The notes beneath the pieces are model-generated. The model had not been told where the DNA came from and ran no database searches. It was given only the letters and a program-made list of their open reading frames with translations. Below, piece by piece: positions 48,301 through 59,099 of a DNA stretch of 64,000 bases. Position 1 is the stretch's first letter, and each line of letters opens with the position of its first letter. Position numbers and translations under genes: made by a program. The DNA comes from Mayamaea pseudoterrestris (taxonomy: Eukaryota > Bacillariophyta > Bacillariophyceae > Sellaphorales > Sellaphoraceae): contig BROI01000013.1 in assembly GCA_027923505.1 (NCBI GenBank), forward strand, positions 310,001 to 374,000, written 5' to 3'.

Positions 48301-49215
48301 ATGGCATCTGCTTTCGAGGAAACCTTTACCGGGATTGTGAATGTTCGTCCTGGTAGAGAGCTGTTTGTTCGCAAGGTTCGAATCGGCAGAGGAGAAAGCT
48401 GCCATACAGAAACGGCGCCAGCAAAGAAAATCTTGCAGGTTGTTTTCGTTCATGGAACTTGCGCAACTCAAGCGCAGTATGAATATCTATTGGCGTCCGT
48501 TGCCAAAATGTCTCAAAGTGAAAGTAAATATAGCGGCATTCAGTTAGACTGTCTCTTGTACGACCTGTTGGCCTGCGGCCAATCACCAATGTCCCGGCGC
48601 TACAGCGACTATGCCAGAAGCGAAACGTGCCAAGACTTGCAGGCGCTATTGGCCGCTCATACGGATCCAAACTTGCCAATTTTGTTCATTGGGCATTCCT
48701 ACGGACCCACTATATTCTTGTACCTTGACAGCAAGTCGCTGGCGAATGTTTTGGGCTACGTATTTATCGGCTCGGCCGTTCGCACCCCCAGCTTTTCGCG
48801 TCAGGATGGAGGACACCAAATTTTTGTGCTGCCACTTTTCATACTTCGATGCTTGCAAAAATCGCTCAACAAGGCTTTTGTCAAGCAAGCTGTACATCCG
48901 GATAATATTGAAATACAGCAATTGTCCTTGGACGAGTGTTTCCATAATGACATGTTCATGGCCAAGGCGTACCACACGCAGTCGCGATGGACAACTCCGG
49001 AGCAAGCTGTAAAAGTAATAAAAAACAAGCCATGTCTTGTCATTCATGGGGCAGATGATGGCATTATATCGATTACTGCTGCTCAGGAACTAGCGAATCT
49101 TCTCAAGACTCCTTTGCATGACGTTGCAATGGCGAGTCACTTGGTCATGATGGAGCAACCTGACAAAGTTGCCTCGCTGATCTTGGATTTTATAGTCGAC
49201 AAGTGTATCACTTGA
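48301..49215 (+). CDS. Alpha/beta hydrolase (serine hydrolase)
   Basis: It encodes 304 aa from ATCATGGCA at 48301; an ATG at 48268 would add 11 residues. The fold shows VFVHGTCATQ (oxyanion loop), the nucleophile elbow FIGHSYGP (Ser in GHSYG), the acid in IHGADDGI and the catalytic His in ASHLVMM. There is no signal peptide. Substrate cannot be told; the family includes esterases, lipases and epoxide hydrolases. Confidence 0.82.
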   Translation: MASAFEETFTGIVNVRPGRELFVRKVRIGRGESCHTETAPAKKILQVVFVHGTCATQAQYEYLLASVAKMSQSESKYSGIQLDCLLYDLLACGQSPMSRRYSDYARSETCQDLQALLAAHTDPNLPILFIGHSYGPTIFLYLDSKSLANVLGYVFIGSAVRTPSFSRQDGGHQIFVLPLFILRCLQKSLNKAFVKQAVHPDNIEIQQLSLDECFHNDMFMAKAYHTQSRWTTPEQAVKVIKNKPCLVIHGADDGIISITAAQELANLLKTPLHDVAMASHLVMMEQPDKVASLILDFIVDKCIT

Positions 49216-49252
49216 CTAAATTGGATCATTTTTTCATCAAATTATTTATTGT

Positions 49253-51967
49253 TTAACTATCCTCCGGAATACGGAGAAGCTCGTTCACCTTAGCTGCATC
49301 AAATTCGACACGAGCACTCAAAAAAGCCTTGGCATCCTCAAGCTTGACATCCCAGTTATTCTTTCGCTTTAAACTAGATATCAAGTCCAGCACGTCGTCC
49401 AAATCATCCACATTTAACAGCTTGGCAATCTGTAGCAGTCGTGACAGTGATGGACAGCCTTTCGTCACGGCAGTTGTCGACTGATACTCGGGACCGTAAA
49501 GCTTGTCCTTGGTGTAACTCAGCAAGTCTCGCATGTCCGTATCCAACGCCAGCGCTCCCAGCGAGGAAAAGTCGCACTTGCGCAACGACGTTTCCAAGCG
49601 CTTTGAGACAGTCGCCAGCACCGTCAAAAGTAAATTGTCCCAGAGACGAGGAGCCAGGTAGCTTCGCAGTGGCATTAGAAGCTCATCCAACAGTGAACAA
49701 AGGTGCACCATGTATCCTTCCGACAGCTGCATGAGATTGTACATGTCATCGTCCAAGTTGTAGTTCATCCGAGCCGTGATCCTATCTGTTGCTTTGCCTG
49801 CACCCATGGATCCCATGAAAGTTCCAACGCCACCCTCAGCGCCAACTGCTTCTCCAACAATGGATCGAATGCGTGACTTTAAAACAGATTCAAGTGACTC
49901 AATAGATGCGTCGGCAGCAACTTTGAAACCATCAGAGACGGTCTGCAGTGAGCGCACACACATTCGGAGCTGCTCGGTGTGCTGGTCGGAAGAAAAGCCC
50001 TTGTCCACGGTGGTCATGAGGATGGACTCCAATTGTTCTGTTCGCTGCACAGCCACTTCCAAGTCATTCAAAGTTGCACATGCTCGCGCAATGCCTTCCT
50101 GTTGTTGCTGCTTGCGGACAAGCAAGTCCTTTTGCTGTGCGCCAGCAACGGTGGTGCCTTGCCTAATTAGATTTGAAGCATTAAAAATGCCAGCTGACCC
50201 AACAAGCAAACCTTCACCTGGCTTTAGCAAATTCACTCCCATCTCTTCCGCGCGGTGGCTCAAGACTTCTAGCAATATGTCATTCAGACAATCGACACAA
50301 AAGTTAGTCATGGCGCTGGCCGTTCCAGTGTGACCAGTTGCCAACGCACGCTGCATTCCATGACGAAGCGCATACAAGCAAGTGTCCACCAATGCCGTTT
50401 GCAAGGCTTCATTGTGAATTGAAGCATTTGTACCATCCGTTAGCAAGGAAAGTGGCTGATAGTAGCGCGGATCTGTTTCCGGCTGCACAAAGGCGCGCTG
50501 CATGCTCGCCAGCAACAAGCAATGTTCAATGGCAGCGTACTGTCCACCAACTTCAGCAACGGTTTGATGCAGCTGCGTCATGGGTGAAACAATTTCAGTC
50601 GCCAAGTATTCCTCCTTTTTGTCATTCGCCGTCCATCGCGTGGCTTGCTGCTCGCGCTCCCATCGCAAGTGTCGGGCCTTGTTGATTTCATGACATGTAT
50701 GATGTAGAAACCGCAAGTATGATTCGGAATGTTGGATGCATATGGCCGCTTCCTCCATGGCAGCATCTACATCTGACAGCGTTCCAATGACGACGGAGAA
50801 GCCGCAGTCATCAGCATTTTCATTTGCCGCAGTCGCATCATCGAGCAAGCCGCCACTACTACCTCGACCAGTGTATCGCTCCTCCAGTGCTGCATACACT
50901 TTGGTTGCTTTCAAACTTGTTGTTTTCAGTTGCCGATTGGCTTGGTACGCTCGAAGTAGTGGCAAGACGGCTTGTTCAACCTGTGAATGCACCAGTCGCA
51001 CCACGGCCGCGTCTCCATCCACCTTGTGAAGGCAATGCGACACGAGCGGCAAGTGATGGCGCAGCGTGTTGACGGAAGCATTGTAGACGCGTGCCATTGG
51101 TGCATATGGAGCTTGCTGCTGCTGTTGCTTCATATCGCCTCCTTCCACTGCGGCCACTGCTTGCTGCATGGCTGGTTCAAGTACATTGGACGTGAGAAAC
51201 TGCAAGTACAGTGATAAAGCTTGCTCATCAAGTTGAATGAGCGAAAGGACTGGCGTAAGCTGGCCAATCATTTTCAAATCTCCCTGCTCCACCGCCGCCT
51301 TGTAAAGTTGCAAGACTTGCGTCGCGAGTTGCTCATGCGTCACTTGGAGCTGTTGGAGCGCATAGTCGCCGGCATATTCTCTCGTGCGAGGATCTTGAAG
51401 CTGCTCATGCTGCTGATTTGTTTCATTTGCAGTTTCATCATGTTCAGTTCCATTCGTCTTGCCGCGACTACTACCAGTCTTGTTCCACTCGAGCCACGGC
51501 CGAATCGCCTCCGCCGCCGCCAGCCACGACTCGGCTTGGAGCGCCCGCGACGCAACATCGGAACATTTTCTCAATTCCAATGCCATGCTAACGGCTTCCA
51601 TGTGCTGCTCCACTTGGCGCTTGGAGTCTTCCAGCGATCGAATCTCCCGCGAGGCTTGTGAACCACCCGAAGCAATGCGTGACAGTGAATTGTAAATCGA
51701 GTCGCTGCAGGCAACAGCAGTGTGAATTGGATGATCGACGGATATTTGTGTCAATATTGAAGGCAATTGATAGTCGAACGAGTCGAGTTTGGTTTGTAGG
51801 TTATTGCCGAGCTCGATGGCTTGTTGCTTTGAGGCCTGCGCAAGCAGTTTAAGAGCCTGCACTGGATCGTCGCTCTCTAAAGCATCCGTCATTTCCTTCG
51901 GAATAGAGACGCGGTCTTGAAGGAAACTGACATTGTTTCTATTGTGACTAGCAATTTCACTAGTCAT
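49253..51967 (-). CDS. COG4: COG complex subunit 4 (Golgi tethering)
   Basis: It reads leftward as 904 aa from the ATG at 51967; the frame upstream of it starts only with TTG. COG4 is a lobe A subunit of the eight-part conserved oligomeric Golgi complex, which tethers retrograde vesicles and binds SNAREs and Sly1. Visible support: helical repeats throughout, an N-terminal coiled-coil region (SREIRSLEDSKRQVEQHMEA), ESYLRFLHHTC in the middle, and a C-terminal region PLRSYLAPRLWDNLLLTV followed by LRKCDFSSLGALALDTDMRD typical of COG4. No introns are seen. It is divergent from the SOUL gene. Confidence 0.85.
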   Translation of the reverse strand: MTSEIASHNRNNVSFLQDRVSIPKEMTDALESDDPVQALKLLAQASKQQAIELGNNLQTKLDSFDYQLPSILTQISVDHPIHTAVACSDSIYNSLSRIASGGSQASREIRSLEDSKRQVEQHMEAVSMALELRKCSDVASRALQAESWLAAAEAIRPWLEWNKTGSSRGKTNGTEHDETANETNQQHEQLQDPRTREYAGDYALQQLQVTHEQLATQVLQLYKAAVEQGDLKMIGQLTPVLSLIQLDEQALSLYLQFLTSNVLEPAMQQAVAAVEGGDMKQQQQQAPYAPMARVYNASVNTLRHHLPLVSHCLHKVDGDAAVVRLVHSQVEQAVLPLLRAYQANRQLKTTSLKATKVYAALEERYTGRGSSGGLLDDATAANENADDCGFSVVIGTLSDVDAAMEEAAICIQHSESYLRFLHHTCHEINKARHLRWEREQQATRWTANDKKEEYLATEIVSPMTQLHQTVAEVGGQYAAIEHCLLLASMQRAFVQPETDPRYYQPLSLLTDGTNASIHNEALQTALVDTCLYALRHGMQRALATGHTGTASAMTNFCVDCLNDILLEVLSHRAEEMGVNLLKPGEGLLVGSAGIFNASNLIRQGTTVAGAQQKDLLVRKQQQQEGIARACATLNDLEVAVQRTEQLESILMTTVDKGFSSDQHTEQLRMCVRSLQTVSDGFKVAADASIESLESVLKSRIRSIVGEAVGAEGGVGTFMGSMGAGKATDRITARMNYNLDDDMYNLMQLSEGYMVHLCSLLDELLMPLRSYLAPRLWDNLLLTVLATVSKRLETSLRKCDFSSLGALALDTDMRDLLSYTKDKLYGPEYQSTTAVTKGCPSLSRLLQIAKLLNVDDLDDVLDLISSLKRKNNWDVKLEDAKAFLSARVEFDAAKVNELLRIPEDS

Positions 51968-52271
51968 CGTGTTAATTGTCGAATTGGAAGTCAAATAATC
52001 AGGCTTGGTCGTTTCCAAATTTGGCTGAGGTGACAGCCAGCATCATGGTGGATTGAGCGGTCGAGCGGTTTCTCGCCGCCACAAGGTTGGGTTCGATGCT
52101 GGCGTCGTGTACCGCTGCGTCGTGAACGAGTGACTCAGCTCTCTCAAGGAAGTCGTTCGCGTTCCACCATGGAGCCGTCATAAAAAATCTCAAGGTGCAA
52201 TCCAGTACAAAAGCAAGCATCTACTCTCTTTCTTTCTCGTCATAATCTCTCTCATATAAAGGCAACGCATC

Positions 52272-52970
52272 ATGGGATCAGTCATTGGAAAAACCGGCGT
52301 CGCCGAACCAGCCTATGAAGTCCTTTTCAAGCAGCATGCGAGTGACACTTTTCCCTACGAAATCCGAAAGTACGGTCAAAGGTTCGCAGCCCAAGCAACC
52401 TTTACTTCCAACGATGGTGACGATCGGAGTACGCCGTTTCGTCTCTTGGCCAAGTATATTGGAGTCTTTGGAACGCCCGAGAATGAAGGAAGTAAAGCCA
52501 TTGCCATGACGGCGCCAGTTGCCATTTCGGACAAGCCAACAAGCATTGCCATGACGGCTCCCGTTATCATGAGCAACAAGGACGCCACCACCAAGACAAT
52601 GGACTTTATTCTTCCAGCTGAATATGACTCCTTGGAAAAGATTCCAAAGCCAACCAATCCGGCCGTGATGATTCACGCCATTCCGCCGCAGGTTGGAGCA
52701 GTACATCAATACTCTGGGTCCATGCGCGAGAATGATTGTAAGAACAAAGCGACGCAACTAGTTAAGCAATTGCAGAAGGATGGAGTCAAGGAATTGACAG
52801 AGGACCAAGCGTTGCAGAATTACGAGTATTGGGGATATAATCCTCCCTTTACGTTGCCAATGTTTCGTCGTAATGAGGTTTGGATTCCACTGGATGAAGC
52901 GCAGGTGGCAAGCTTGGTGAGTGGCACTGGCGGCGTTGGATCAGCGACAGGTGTCACTGATATCAACTAG
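52272..52970 (+). CDS. SOUL/HEBP heme-binding protein
   Basis: A single exon encodes 232 aa from ATCATGGGATC. SOUL domain features: YEVLFKQHASDTFPYEIRKY at the start, FRLLAKYIGVFGTPENE, twin IAMTAPV motifs, MDFILPAEY near the middle, and the C-terminal YNPPFTLPMFRRNEVW. The family binds heme or tetrapyrroles, and algal members occur in the cytosol or the eyespot/plastid. There is no signal peptide, so a cytosolic protein is likely. Confidence 0.9.
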   Translation: MGSVIGKTGVAEPAYEVLFKQHASDTFPYEIRKYGQRFAAQATFTSNDGDDRSTPFRLLAKYIGVFGTPENEGSKAIAMTAPVAISDKPTSIAMTAPVIMSNKDATTKTMDFILPAEYDSLEKIPKPTNPAVMIHAIPPQVGAVHQYSGSMRENDCKNKATQLVKQLQKDGVKELTEDQALQNYEYWGYNPPFTLPMFRRNEVWIPLDEAQVASLVSGTGGVGSATGVTDIN

Positions 52971-53097
52971 ATATAAACTACTGTATGATACTATTAGTTA
53001 CTGTTCACAATTACTTTTACTGTTAGTCAACACGTCATGAGAGACGATGGGGCTGGACCAGGTTGCCTCCTTGCAGCCTCAACGACACATTTGCAGA

Positions 53098-54975
53098 CTA
53101 TCATACCACTACAATGCCCTGTGCCCTACAACCCAATGAGTCAGGCAAAACATGTCCAGGATGTGCCATTGACATGAGGATGGTCTGAAATGGTGCAAAA
53201 TGGACTGCCGGGAGGCCTACACCATGGAATGGTCTGCAGGCTGGGTGTGGCCAACACCCCAAATTATGGAATCATACCATGAGAATGCCCCGTGCCCTGG
53301 CCACCCAACAGCCCAATGAGTCAGGCAAAACATGTCCAGGATGTGCCATTGACATGAGGATGGTCTGAAATGGTGCAAAATGGACTGCCGGGAGGCCTAC
53401 ACCACGGAATGGTCTGCAGGCTGGGTGTGGCCAACAGCCCAAATTATGGAATCATACCACTACAATGCCCAATGCCCTGGCCACACAACAACCCAATGAG
53501 TCAGGCAAAACATGTCCAGGGTGCGCCATTGACATGAGGATGGTCTGAAATGGTGCAAAACGGACTGCCTGGAGGCCTACACCATGGAATGGTCTGCAGG
53601 CTGGGTGTGGCTGGCCAACACCCCAAATTATGGAATCATACCACTACAATGCCCCGTGCCCTGGCCACCCAACAACCCAATGAGTCAGGCAAAACATGTC
53701 CAGGGTGTGCCATTGACATAAGGATGGTCTGAAATGGTGCAAAACGGACTGCCGGGAGGCCTACACTATGGAATGGTCTGCAGGATGGGTGTGGCCAACA
53801 CCCCAAACTATGGAATCATACCACTACAATGCCCCATGCCCTGGCCACCCAACAACCCAATGAGTCAGGCAAAACATGTCCAGGGTGAGCCATTGACATG
53901 AGGATGGTCTGAAATGGTGCAAATTGGACTGCCTGGAGGCCTACACCATGAAAAATGGTCTGCAGGCTGGGTATGGCCTACGCACCAAATTATGGAATCA
54001 CCACTACACTGCCCCATGCCCTGGCCACCCAACAACCCAATGAGCCAGGCCCCAACAGCCCAATGAGTCAGGCAAAACATGTCCAGGATGTGCCATTGAC
54101 ATGAGGATGGTCTGAAATGGTGCAAAATGGACTGCCGGGAGGCCTACACCACGGAATGGTCTGCAGGCTGGGTGTGGCCAACAGCCCAAATTATGGAATC
54201 ATACCACTACAATGCCCAATGCCCTGGCCACACAACAACCCAATGAGTCAGGCAAAACATGTCCAGGGTGCGCCATTGACATGAGGATGGTCTGAAATGG
54301 TGCAAAACGGACTGCCTGGAGGCCTACACCATGGAATGGTCTGCAGGCTGGGTGTGGCTGGCCAACACCCCAAATTATGGAATCATACCACTACAATGCC
54401 CCGTGCCCTGGCCACCCAACAACCCAATGAGTCAGGCAAAACATGTCCAGGGTGTGCCATTGACATAAGGATGGTCTGAAATGGTGCAAAACGGACTGCC
54501 GGGAGGCCTACACTATGGAATGGTCTGCAGGATGGGTGTGGCCAACACCCCAAACTATGGAATCATACCACTACAATGCCCCATGCCCTGGCCACCCAAC
54601 AACCCAATGAGTCAGGCAAAACATGTCCAGGGTGAGCCATTGACATGAGGATGGTCTGAAATGGTGCAAATTGGACTGCCTGGAGGCCTACACCATGAAA
54701 AATGGTCTGCAGGCTGGGTATGGCCTACGCACCAAATTATGGAATCACCACTACACTGCCCCATGCCCTGGCCACCCAACAACCCAATGAGCCAGGCAAA
54801 ACATGTCCAGGGTGTGCCATTGACATGAGGATGGTTTGAATTGGTGCAAAACGGACTGCCTGGAGGCCTACACCACGGAATGGTCTGCAGGCTGGGTGTG
54901 GCCAACACCCCAAACTATGGAATCATACCACTACAATGCCCCCTGCCCTGGCCACCCAACAACCAAATGAGTCAG
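53098..54975. repeat. 180-bp satellite, first block (about ten monomers)
   Basis: Monomers of about 180 bp (180-184) contain AAAACATGTCCAGG, CCATTGACATGAGGATGG, GGAATGGTCTGCAGG and AATTATGGAATCATACC. The landmark CATGTCCAGG recurs at 53151, 53331 and 53511. A four-monomer segment of about 746 bp (near 53307-54052) is repeated directly at 54053-54798 almost unchanged, so the array has a higher-order level. Long open frames in it are by-products of the 3n period. Confidence 0.95.
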
Positions 54976-54982
54976 GCTAGGT

Positions 54983-55862
54983 TTGCAGGGCAGAATATGT
55001 GGTACCATTAGTTTGCAGGTTGGTTTGCAGCTGACAAATTGGTACAGTACGTTTGCGGGTGGACTAAGTGGTACCATTAGTTTGCAGGTTGGCTTGCGGC
55101 TGACGAATTGGTACAGTACGTTTGCGGGCGGACTAAGTGGTACCATTAGTTTGCAGGTTGGCTTGCGGCTGACGAATTGGTACAGTACGTTTGCAGGCGG
55201 ACTAAGTAGTACCATTAGTTTGCAGGTTGGGTTGCGGCTGACTAATTGGTACAGTACGTTTGCAGGTGGATTAAGTGGTACCATTAGTTTGCAGGTTGGC
55301 TTGCGGCTGACTAATTGGTACAGTACGTTTGCGGGTGGACTAAGTGGTACCATTAGTTTGCAGGTTGGCTTGCGGCTGACTAATTGGTGCGTATGCGGGT
55401 GTGGACTAAGTGGTACCATTAGTTTGGCAGGTTGGCTTGCGACTGACGAATTGGTACAGTACATTTGGGGCAAATGGACATGTCCGGGTGTGCCATTAGT
55501 TTGCAGGTTGGCTTGCAGCTGATGGTTTGCGGGTGGACTAAGAGGTACCATTAGTTTGCAGGCTGGCTTGCAGCTGACGAATTGGTACAGTACGTTTGCG
55601 GGCGGACTAAGTGGTACCATTAGTTTGCAGGTTGGCTTGCGGCTGACAAATTGGTACAGTACGTTTACGGGTGGACTAAATGGTACCATTAGTTTGCAGG
55701 TTGGCTTGCGGCTGATGAATTGGTACAGTACGTTTGCGGGCGGACTAAGTGGTACCATTAGTTTGCAGGTTGGCTTGCGGCTGATGAATTGGTACAGTAC
55801 GTTTGCGGGTGGACTAAGTGGTACCATTAGTTTGCAGGTTGGGTTGCGGCTGACTAATTGGT
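54983..55862. repeat. 69-bp tandem family nested in the satellite
   Basis: About thirteen units of 69 bp contain ACCATTAGTTTGCAGGTTGG, AATTGGTACAGTACGTTTGC and GGACTAAGTGG. They are flanked on both sides by the 180-bp monomers. One internal spot near 55477 (ACATGTCCGGGTGTGCCATT) resembles the 180-bp monomer, hinting at derivation from or recombination with it. The period is a multiple of three, so long frames exist on both strands; they are not treated as genes. Confidence 0.93.
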
Positions 55863-58440
55863 GCACCATGGAATGGTCTGCAGGCTGGGAGTGGCCAACA
55901 CCCCGAATTATGGAATCATACCACTACAGTCCCCGTGCCCTGGCCACCCAACAACCCAATGAGTCAGGCAAAACATGTCCAGGGTGTGCCATTGACATGA
56001 GGATGGTCTGAAATGGTGCAAAAGGGACTGCCAGGAGGCGTACACCATGGCATGGTCTGCAGGCTGGGTGTGGCCAACACCCCAAATTATGGAATCATAC
56101 CACTACAATGCCCCATGCCCTAGCCACCCAACAACCCAATGAGTCAGGCAAAACATGTCCAGGGTGTGCCATTGACATGAGGATGGTCTGAAATGGTGCA
56201 AAAGGGACTGCCAGGAGGCCTACACCATGGAATGGTCTGCAGGCTGGGTGTGGCTACACCCCAAATTATGGAATCATACCACTACAATGCCCCGTGCCCT
56301 GGCCACCCAACAACCCAATGAGTCAGGCAAAACATGTCCACGGTGCGCCATTGACATGAGGATGGTCTGAAATGGTGCAAAAGGGACTGCCAGGAGGCCT
56401 ACACCATGGAATGGTCTGCAGGCTGGGTGTGGCCAACACCCCAAATTATGGAATCATACCACTACAATGCCCCGTGCCCTGGCCACCCAACAACCCAATG
56501 AGTCAGGCAAAACATGTCCAGGGTGTGCCATTGACATGTGGATGGTCTGAAATGGTGCAAAACGGACTGCCGGGAGGCCTACAGCATGGAATGGTCTGCA
56601 GGCTGGGTGTGGCCAACACCCCGAATTATGGAATCATACCACTACAGTGCCCCGTGCCCTGGCCACCCAACAACCCAATGAGTCAGGCAAAACATGTCCC
56701 GGGTGTGCCATTGACATGAGGATGGTCTGAAATGGTGCAAAACAGACTGCCTGGAGGCCTACACCACGGAATGGTCTGCAGGCCGGGTGTGGCCAACACC
56801 CCAAATTATGGAATCATACCACGACAATGCCCCATGCCCTGGCCACCCAACAACCCGATGAGTCAGGCAAAACATGTCCAGGGTGAGCCATTGACATGAG
56901 GATGGTCTGAAATGGTGCAAAACGGACTGCCTGGAGGCCTAAACCATGGAAAATGGTCTGCAGGCTGGGTATGGCCAACACCCCAAATTATGGAATCATA
57001 CCACTACAATGCCCCATGCCCTGGCCACCCAACAACCCAATGAGTCAGGCAAAACATGTCCAGGCAAAGGGTGTGCCACTGACATGAGAGTGGTCTGAAA
57101 TGGTGCAAAAGGGACTGCCGGGAGGTCTACAGCATGGAATGGTCTGCAGGCTGGGTGTGGCCAACACCCCGAATTATGGAATCATACCTTTACAATGCCC
57201 CATGCCCTGGCCACCCAACAACCCAATGAGTCAGGTAAAACATGTCCAGGGTGACCCATTGACATGAGGATGGTCTGAAATGGTGCAAAACGGACTGCCT
57301 GGAGGCCTACACCATGGAAAATGGTCTGCAGGCTGGGTATGGCCAAAACCCCAAATTATGGAATCATACCACTACAATGCCCCGTGCCCTGGCCACCCAA
57401 CAACCCAATGAGTCAGGCAAAACATGGCCAGGGTGTGCCATTGACATGGTGCAAAACGAACTGCCTGGAGGCCTACACCACGGAATGGTCTGCAGGCCGG
57501 GTGTGGCCAACACCCCAAATTATGAAATCATACCACTACAATGCCCCATGCCCTGGCCACCCAACAACCCAATGAGTCAGGCAAAACATGGCCAGGGTGT
57601 GCCATTGACATGAGGATGGTCTGAAATGGTGCAAAATGGACTGCCGGGAGGCCTACACCACGGAATGGTCTGCAGGCTGGGTGTGGCCAACACCCCAAAT
57701 TATGGAATCATACCACTACAATGCCCAATGCCCTGGCCACCCAACAACCCAATGAGTCAGGCAAAACATGTCCAGGGTGAGCCATTGACATGAGGATGGT
57801 CTGAAATGGTGCAAAACGGACTGCCTGGAGGCCTACACCATGAAAAAATGGTCTGCAGGCTGGGTATGGCCAACACCCCAAATTATGGAATCATACCACT
57901 ACAATGCCCAATGCCCTGGCCACCCAACAACCCAATGAGTCAGGCAAAACATGGCCAGGGTGTGCCATTGACATGAGGATGGTCTGAAATGGTGCAAAAC
58001 GGACTGCCTGGAGGCCTACACCACGGAATGGTCTGCAGGCCGGGTGTGGCCAACACCTTAAATTATGGAATCATACCACTATAATGCCCCATGCCCTGGC
58101 CACCCAACAACCCAATGAGTCAGGCAAAACATGTCCAGGGTGTGCCATTGACATGAGGATGGTTGGAAATGGTGCAAAACGGACTGCCGGGAGGCCTACA
58201 CCATGGAATGATCTGCAGGATGGGTGTGGCCAACACCCCAAATTATGGAATCATACCACTACAATGCCCCGTGCCCTGGCCACCCAACAACCCATTGATT
58301 CAGGCAAAACATGTCCAGGGTATGCCATTGACAGGTGCAGAGTCTCAAATGGTGCAAAAAGAAATGCCTGGAGGCTGACACCATGGGTACAGCCTCCACT
58401 GTGGGTATGGCCAACACCACATGTTGTAGATTCTGACCTG
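55863..58440. repeat. 180-bp satellite, second block (about fourteen monomers)
   Basis: The same monomer family as at 53098 resumes immediately after the 69-bp block and runs to about 58440. The last monomer is clearly diverged (from about 58320), as expected at an array edge. Variants include AAA insertions after the CCATGG and an internal shortening near 57450. Confidence 0.95.
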
Positions 58441-58592
58441 TCAAACGGAGCACCCAAAAAATTTTGACATAAGTTGGGTGGGAGCTGAGAACATGTTCAT
58501 GCAATGGCATTAAACAAGGAATGTTCTCTGTGGCTACTGTAGATTGAGGATTTGGCAGCCTTCAGTCAAATCACAATTTCGTCTTTGCCCTT

Positions 58593-58598
58593 TATATA
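58593..58598 (+). promoter_or_regulatory. TATA-like element of the 5S rRNA gene
   Basis: TATATA lies 28 bp upstream of the predicted 5S start, the position where external TATA-like elements help Pol III in plants and some fungi. The 180 bases between the satellite and the 5S gene otherwise show nothing recognisable. Confidence 0.5.
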
Positions 58599-58620
58599 CT
58601 ATTGTCCCTGCTCCGTGCAT

Positions 58621-58739
58621 AGCAAGGACCATACAGCGCTGACAGCACCGCATCCCGTCTGCTCTGCGAAGTTAAGCAGCGCCTGGCCTGGTTAGTACTA
58701 CGGTGGGGGACCACGTTGGAATCCCAGGTGTTCTTGTTT
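58621..58739 (+). rRNA. 5S ribosomal RNA gene
   Basis: The sequence has the conserved 5S segments CGAAGTTAAGCAGCGC (box A region) and GGTTAGTACTACGGTGGG (towards box C), with ACCATAC near the 5' end. The ends pair: GCAAGGAC at 58622 with GTTCTTGT before the T run, forming helix I. Length is about 117-119 nt. It is a single copy rather than a tandem array. Exact ends are uncertain by one or two bases. Confidence 0.93.
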
Positions 58740-58741
58740 TT
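58736..58741 (+). terminator. Pol III T-run terminator of 5S
   Basis: GTTTTT directly follows the 3' strand of helix I, the usual Pol III stop signal. Confidence 0.7.
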
Positions 58742-59099
58742 ACTTTTGCAACTGCGTTTACATTAACGTTAGCTCTCACCACCGTAATGGCCTAACATGC
58801 TTTGCAGCTAATAGTATGTTACGCTGCAAACCAATAGTTTTTGGTCTCTTCCATGGTAGGTCACGTCCTTGGAAATACTCGTACCGGTATGGGAATTTTA
58901 TCTGAGATAACCGAAGCGACGTCAATTATAATCGCATCGGCATTCATGCATGAGCGACAATCTCGCTATTCGATCATCGAAACGTTTCCTTCCATCGATG
59001 CCATCCTTCAGTCTGCCTTCTAGTGCCACTACTTTTTGCAGTGCATTGTAGTATTAGGAATATCTCTAATACATAAAAGAGGGGGAATAGCCTTGAAAG
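58742..59099. other. Region between 5S and the MFS gene
   Basis: About 360 bases with no supported gene or repeat. This should hold the promoter and 5' leader of the MFS transporter gene. Confidence 0.5.

Noticed and set aside
51999-52220. 73-codon leftward frame just upstream of COG4 as a first exon
   Set aside because: No GT donor or AG acceptor joins it in frame to COG4. It is more likely leader sequence or an upstream open frame.
54931-55869. 312-codon leftward frame over the 69-bp repeats
   Set aside because: Frames are open on both strands because the period is 3n. It has no start context, no homology and lies in satellite DNA.
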